From contig JAJTWR010000416.1 in the NCBI GenBank assembly GCA_021613335.1, positions 124,001 to 188,000 of the forward strand: a stretch of 64,000 nt of DNA. Reading direction: 5' to 3'. This document shows positions 62,301-64,000 of this stretch, one piece after another. The position numbers and the translations under genes are program-made. Origin of the DNA: Whitmania pigra. Taxonomy: Eukaryota; Annelida; Clitellata; Hirudinida; Haemopidae. How positions within the stretch are numbered: position 1 is the first letter of the stretch; every line of letters begins with the position of its first letter. The notes below the pieces were generated by a model. That model searched no databases and had not been told where the DNA came from. It was given only the letters and a program-made list of their open reading frames with translations.

Positions 62301-63222
62301 GTATTTACGGTCGCACCTGCTGGACAGAGGAACGCACTGCCTATTGTCACGGCAAACAAAGTCCGACTGGCTGCACCTTTCTGAGGGGGATTTTAAAAAA
62401 TTATAAAATTCTCATAAAATGCAGATTTGAAGGTCAAACAAATTAATAATTTAAAAACCATCTGGCTATTTATTACGTTGACATTAAGAATATTTGAGAA
62501 AAATTGAAAAACTGAAACTGAATCGACATGGATCTACTTTTATGATGCTCAAGCTCCCTCGAGACTGCAAATAAGAATTCATCGACGAGAAAAGATGGGA
62601 AAGGATTGAAATTGAATTAGGGATGCAACGAAAAATGTCATATTTGTCACAAGATTAGAATCAACAAGATTATTAGATGCAGATGTTCTTCTGCTGACAC
62701 CCACAAAACATAAATGAGCCAGTCTTTGTTTGAAGCTTTAAACAAAAAACGCTTCACTTTGAAAGCCCTAAACATGATCTTGTCTTACGTAGGACCTGCA
62801 TTGTCGGAGTGGTCTCCGTTTGGTGGAATACATGGATTCCTTTCAAAACGGTTTCTAATTGTGGACAACAAAAAAAGTGAAACGGTGTTTCTTGCTTTTG
62901 TTCCGGGCCATGACAACTCGTTGAAGCTTGGACATTTCATTGACTTAACTTAGGATGGAAAGGAGCGTAGGCTGTGAACACAATACCTTTGTACCTTTAT
63001 CAAAAGGTAGACCTTTTGACACAGCCAATAAGCATTGGCTCTCACGTGTCATGAGTACATCCAAAATAGAGCACGCCGAACGCATAAATGTTGCAGAAGT
63101 TAGCAAACCTGAGCAATCAGCCTCGTCAGAAAAGTCTGAACAGTCTCTTATTCCATCGCATCTTCTTTTAAGATCTATGCAATATCCATCGCCGCAATAG
63201 AAGCTATCTTCGGGACACCTTC
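33877..63222 (-). CDS. HSPG2: Perlecan-type basement membrane heparan sulfate proteoglycan, C-terminal 73 exons, N-terminus outside window
   Basis: Secreted extracellular-matrix proteoglycan core protein that scaffolds basement membranes and binds laminin, nidogen, growth factors and dystroglycan (family knowledge). I placed 73 minus-strand exons totalling about 10.8 kb (about 3,600 residues), each checked by GT-AG borders and frame continuity. Order N to C: 10 LDLa, Ig, 3 LDLa, Ig, laminin IV-A, laminin EGF, laminin IV-A, laminin EGF, 16 Ig, LamG, 2 EGF, LamG, 1 EGF, LamG. The stop is TGA at 33877-33879 after HVCSVDDSI. The first visible exon begins in phase at 63222, and no further exon is seen to 64000, so the signal peptide and any SEA domain lie beyond the window. 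Most module exons are bounded by phase-1 introns, as expected for shuffled modules. The detailed blocks follow. It appears intact, with one count doubt in the last Ig (see that entry). Confidence 0.95.
35460..36845 (-). other. HSPG2: Perlecan LamG2 plus one EGF-like module
   Basis: Exons 36845-36581, 36383-36280, 36192-36059 and 35664-35460. LamG2 runs from [19 protein letters not shown] through [29 protein letters not shown] to [14 protein letters not shown]. The last exon then encodes an EGF-like module ([12 protein letters not shown] to [14 protein letters not shown]). Only one EGF lies between LamG2 and LamG3; vertebrate perlecan has two. Confidence 0.9.
37028..38732 (-). other. HSPG2: Perlecan LamG1 plus two EGF-like modules
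   Basis: Exons 38732-38619, 38268-38092, 37927-37778, 37475-37257 and 37108-37028. LamG1 begins [20 protein letters not shown] and includes [20 protein letters not shown] and [23 protein letters not shown] 1 is [17 protein letters not shown] to [14 protein letters not shown] 2 is the short module [20 protein letters not shown]. Confidence 0.9.
38360..38484 (-). mobile_element. tRNA-derived SINE in a perlecan intron
   Basis: Flanked by a perfect 15-bp duplication CATGTGATAATGTAA at 38345-38359 and 38485-38499, so it arrived by retroposition. On the minus strand the head (38481-38407, 75 nt) has a perfect 7-bp acceptor-like stem TGCCCCC/GGGGGCA, A-box TGGCCTAACGGTTAAGAC and B-box GGGTTCAAACCC. 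The anticodon loop resembles tRNA-Glu (CTC) but its stem does not pair. It is followed by the 35-bp tail module (38406-38372) and a short AT-rich 3' end. Confidence 0.85.
39944..40026. repeat. AT-rich duplicated tract in a perlecan intron
   Basis: A block of about 38 bp made of ATATATATATAGTATATAATATATAATATAG-type sequence occurs twice in tandem. Confidence 0.8.
43100..43402. repeat. CACCAT-rich minisatellite in a perlecan intron
   Basis: Degenerate units combining TTTTTCACCATAA and GTTCACCAT or AATCACCAT fill the intron between exons 43561-43406 and 43016-42859. Confidence 0.75.
47899..49119 (-). other. HSPG2: Perlecan second laminin EGF-like block
   Basis: Exons 49119-49012, 48665-48538, 48477-48391 and 47957-47899. 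Sequence marks include [72 protein letters not shown] and EGNPW. The eight-Cys laminin EGF pattern and the GFYGDA motif are typical. It joins the Ig array at exon 47681. Confidence 0.92.
49370..52594 (-). other. HSPG2: Perlecan laminin IV-A domain 2
   Basis: Exons 52594-52394, 50352-50260, 50090-50004, 49882-49764 and 49481-49370. Marks include [64 protein letters not shown] and VSLDFARES, then [13 protein letters not shown], which opens the next EGF. The 2-kb intron between 52393 and 50353 carries a retrotransposon relic. Confidence 0.93.
50800..52100 (-). pseudogene. Ty3/gypsy-type retrotransposon relic (RT and integrase)
   Basis: On the minus strand, 51943-51731 encodes a reverse-transcriptase piece ([18 protein letters not shown], then [15 protein letters not shown]). 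51060-50814 encodes an integrase-core piece ([20 protein letters not shown] and [13 protein letters not shown]). Order RT before integrase fits Ty3/gypsy. Stops and gaps lie between, no protease or complete RNase H was recognised, and I could not find LTRs. It is a dead fragment in a host intron, antisense to nothing and in the same direction as perlecan. Confidence 0.8.
52865..54220 (-). other. HSPG2: Perlecan first laminin EGF-like block
   Basis: Exons 54220-54116, 53783-53677, 53468-53338, 53180-53101 and 53008-52865. Marks include [73 protein letters not shown] and [11 protein letters not shown]. Module borders do not coincide with exon borders. The last exon runs into laminin IV-A domain 2 via [14 protein letters not shown] and YEWYS. 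Confidence 0.92.
54388..56306 (-). other. HSPG2: Perlecan laminin IV-A domain 1
   Basis: Exons 56306-56179, 55908-55795, 55563-55474, 55371-55285, 54864-54740 and 54499-54388. It opens with an EGF-like half ([16 protein letters not shown]). Then come the laminin IV-A body with [51 protein letters not shown] and [11 protein letters not shown], and [13 protein letters not shown], which starts the next EGF. The exon pattern mirrors that of laminin IV-A domain 2. Confidence 0.93.
56486..56809 (-). other. HSPG2: Perlecan Ig domain preceding the laminin IV-A block
   Basis: Single 324-nt exon: [77 protein letters not shown]. Phase 1 at both ends. Confidence 0.95.
56984..58071 (-). other. HSPG2: Perlecan LDLa modules 11-13
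   Basis: Exons 58071-57928, 57646-57521 and 57115-56984. Each has six Cys and a calcium-box: [34 protein letters not shown] (two extra residues in the box) and [16 protein letters not shown]. The 5' border of the last exon (57115) has a poor pyrimidine tract and is set by frame. Confidence 0.92.
58350..58768 (-). other. HSPG2: Perlecan Ig domain between LDLa groups
   Basis: Two exons, 58768-58665 ([35 protein letters not shown]) and 58497-58350 ([40 protein letters not shown]). A phase-0 intron splits the Ig fold. An Ig inserted within a run of LDLa modules is unlike the four-LDLa-then-Ig order of vertebrates. Confidence 0.93.
58881..59125. repeat. 35-bp minisatellite, exactly 7 copies
   Basis: Unit TTTAAAAGATTAATCGATTA followed by ATTAAGACCAACTCG. 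Copies start at 58881, 58916, 58951, 58986, 59021, 59056 and 59091. The outer two copies read AATCAATT where the inner five read AATCGATT. A partial copy lies near 58818. The array ends 20 bp from the splice donor of exon 59274-59146. Confidence 0.95.
59146..63222 (-). other. HSPG2: Perlecan LDLa modules 1-10
   Basis: One module per exon: 63222-63109, 62380-62267, 61965-61846, 61600-61487, 61196-61074, 60777-60655, 60178-60056, 59845-59732, 59534-59415 and 59274-59146. All are 114-129 nt, phase 1 on both sides, each with the six-Cys frame and a DxSDE-type calcium box (for example [16 protein letters not shown]). Exceptions: module 8 (59845) has CQDRCIP, one residue short, and DGMDE in place of DGSDE. 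Module 9 has CNG for CDG. Modules 5 and 6 are near-identical. LDLa modules bind lipoproteins and Wnt-type ligands in some relatives. Confidence 0.94.
60840..60886. repeat. (GGAT)n microsatellite
   Basis: About ten GGAT units in an LDLa-region intron. Confidence 0.95.
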
Positions 63223-64000
63223 CTTAAGTTGTAAAACAGCCAGTCAAATGTATGCCTAGACAATCGACTCCATAAATCTAAGCAAATTCTTTCTCAATCT
63301 ATTCACTCATTCTATAGGTCATGGGAAAGAAGTAAATGCAATTAAGTGACTGAAGACAATTTAAGAAGGAAAATGAATCACCAAACATGCAACTGGGTAC
63401 TTCTACATTCTAGAACTATAAGCTTTCAGTCTCTCTTAATTCTACTAACGATTAAATAATTAATTTTCGAAGCATTACTACTCAGCTATCATCTTTTAAT
63501 CTTACTAATTATTAAACAAATAAAAATTCAAGGACTCTGGATAGATAAGATTGATGGATGTTCTCACAAAAAAAACCCATGGTGCTAATTAAGAAATTGA
63601 ATCTGAGATATCCTTAGCACAGGTGAACAATTAATGGAAAAATATTAAACATCATGTCAACAACTCAAGATTTAAATAAAGGTATTAGAGATTGATCAGA
63701 GAAATTATACAAAGATCAACATGTTTTAAATGTGCTTATTAATATTATTATTAAATATCAATTTACAACAATTATCTAAATATACACAATTTGATTTCTT
63801 TGCAAATATTACAAAAATATAATAAAATTGCATTGTAATATTGTAAAAAATACTTAAATGAATTAACAACTTTTACAAAATTAGCACTATCAAATAATTA
63901 TTAATCATATTGACATGGGAACTCTTTGAATAAGAATATAAAAAACAACTACAAGCAAATCTCAGATATCATGCATTCTTAAATGTCATGCCAGTGAATC
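63223..64000. other. Perlecan intron, no further exon seen
   Basis: AT-rich and without another LDLa, SEA or signal-peptide exon. The first visible exon starts with a split codon, so at least one more exon lies upstream beyond 64000. Confidence 0.7.

Noticed and set aside
62714..63200. Two adjacent plus-strand open frames in a perlecan intron
   Set aside because: No recognisable domain; the second overlaps the antisense of LDLa exon 63222-63109. No splice support.

Overview
This window is animal nuclear DNA, not microbial. It is AT-rich, its genes are split by short introns with clean GT/AG borders, and it holds a beta-tubulin, a 12-membrane-span Patched-family protein and a large perlecan-type basement-membrane proteoglycan. 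Perlecan indicates Metazoa, and the modest introns and module order fit an invertebrate bilaterian. I cannot name the phylum from sequence alone.

Layout. (1) 1.88-4.10 kb, minus strand: a complete five-exon beta-tubulin gene (445 aa) with a TATA box. (2) 4.2-25.8 kb: a long gene-poor stretch full of trinucleotide microsatellites (ATC and ATT arrays up to about 650 bp), short minisatellites and decayed transposons. These include two hAT elements with recognisable terminal inverted repeats and transposase relics, one PIF/Harbinger-like MITE, a tRNA-derived SINE and a diverged dispersed repeat that carries ATC arrays inside it. (3) 25.8-33.27 kb, plus strand: a complete three-coding-exon Patched-domain-containing (PTCHD/PTR) protein of 1,245 aa. 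(4) 33.88-63.2 kb, minus strand: 73 coding exons (about 3,600 residues) of perlecan. Its C-terminus is complete; its N-terminus lies beyond 64000. The Patched and perlecan genes converge tail to tail with 604 bp between stop codons.

Perlecan order, N to C within the window: 10 LDL-receptor class A modules, one Ig, 3 more LDLa, one Ig, laminin IV-A domain 1, laminin EGF-like modules, laminin IV-A domain 2, laminin EGF-like modules, 16 Ig domains, LamG1, two EGF-like, LamG2, one EGF-like, LamG3. Nearly every exon was checked by frame continuity across its neighbours. The genes have no shared pathway: cytoskeleton, membrane RND-type transporter/receptor, extracellular matrix. I found no CRISPR, operon or new enzyme system. 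The main points of interest are the perlecan architecture and its recent exon duplication, the loss of one half of the RND acidic motif in the Patched-like protein, a SINE tail module joined to two different tRNA-like heads, and nested repeats that date one another.
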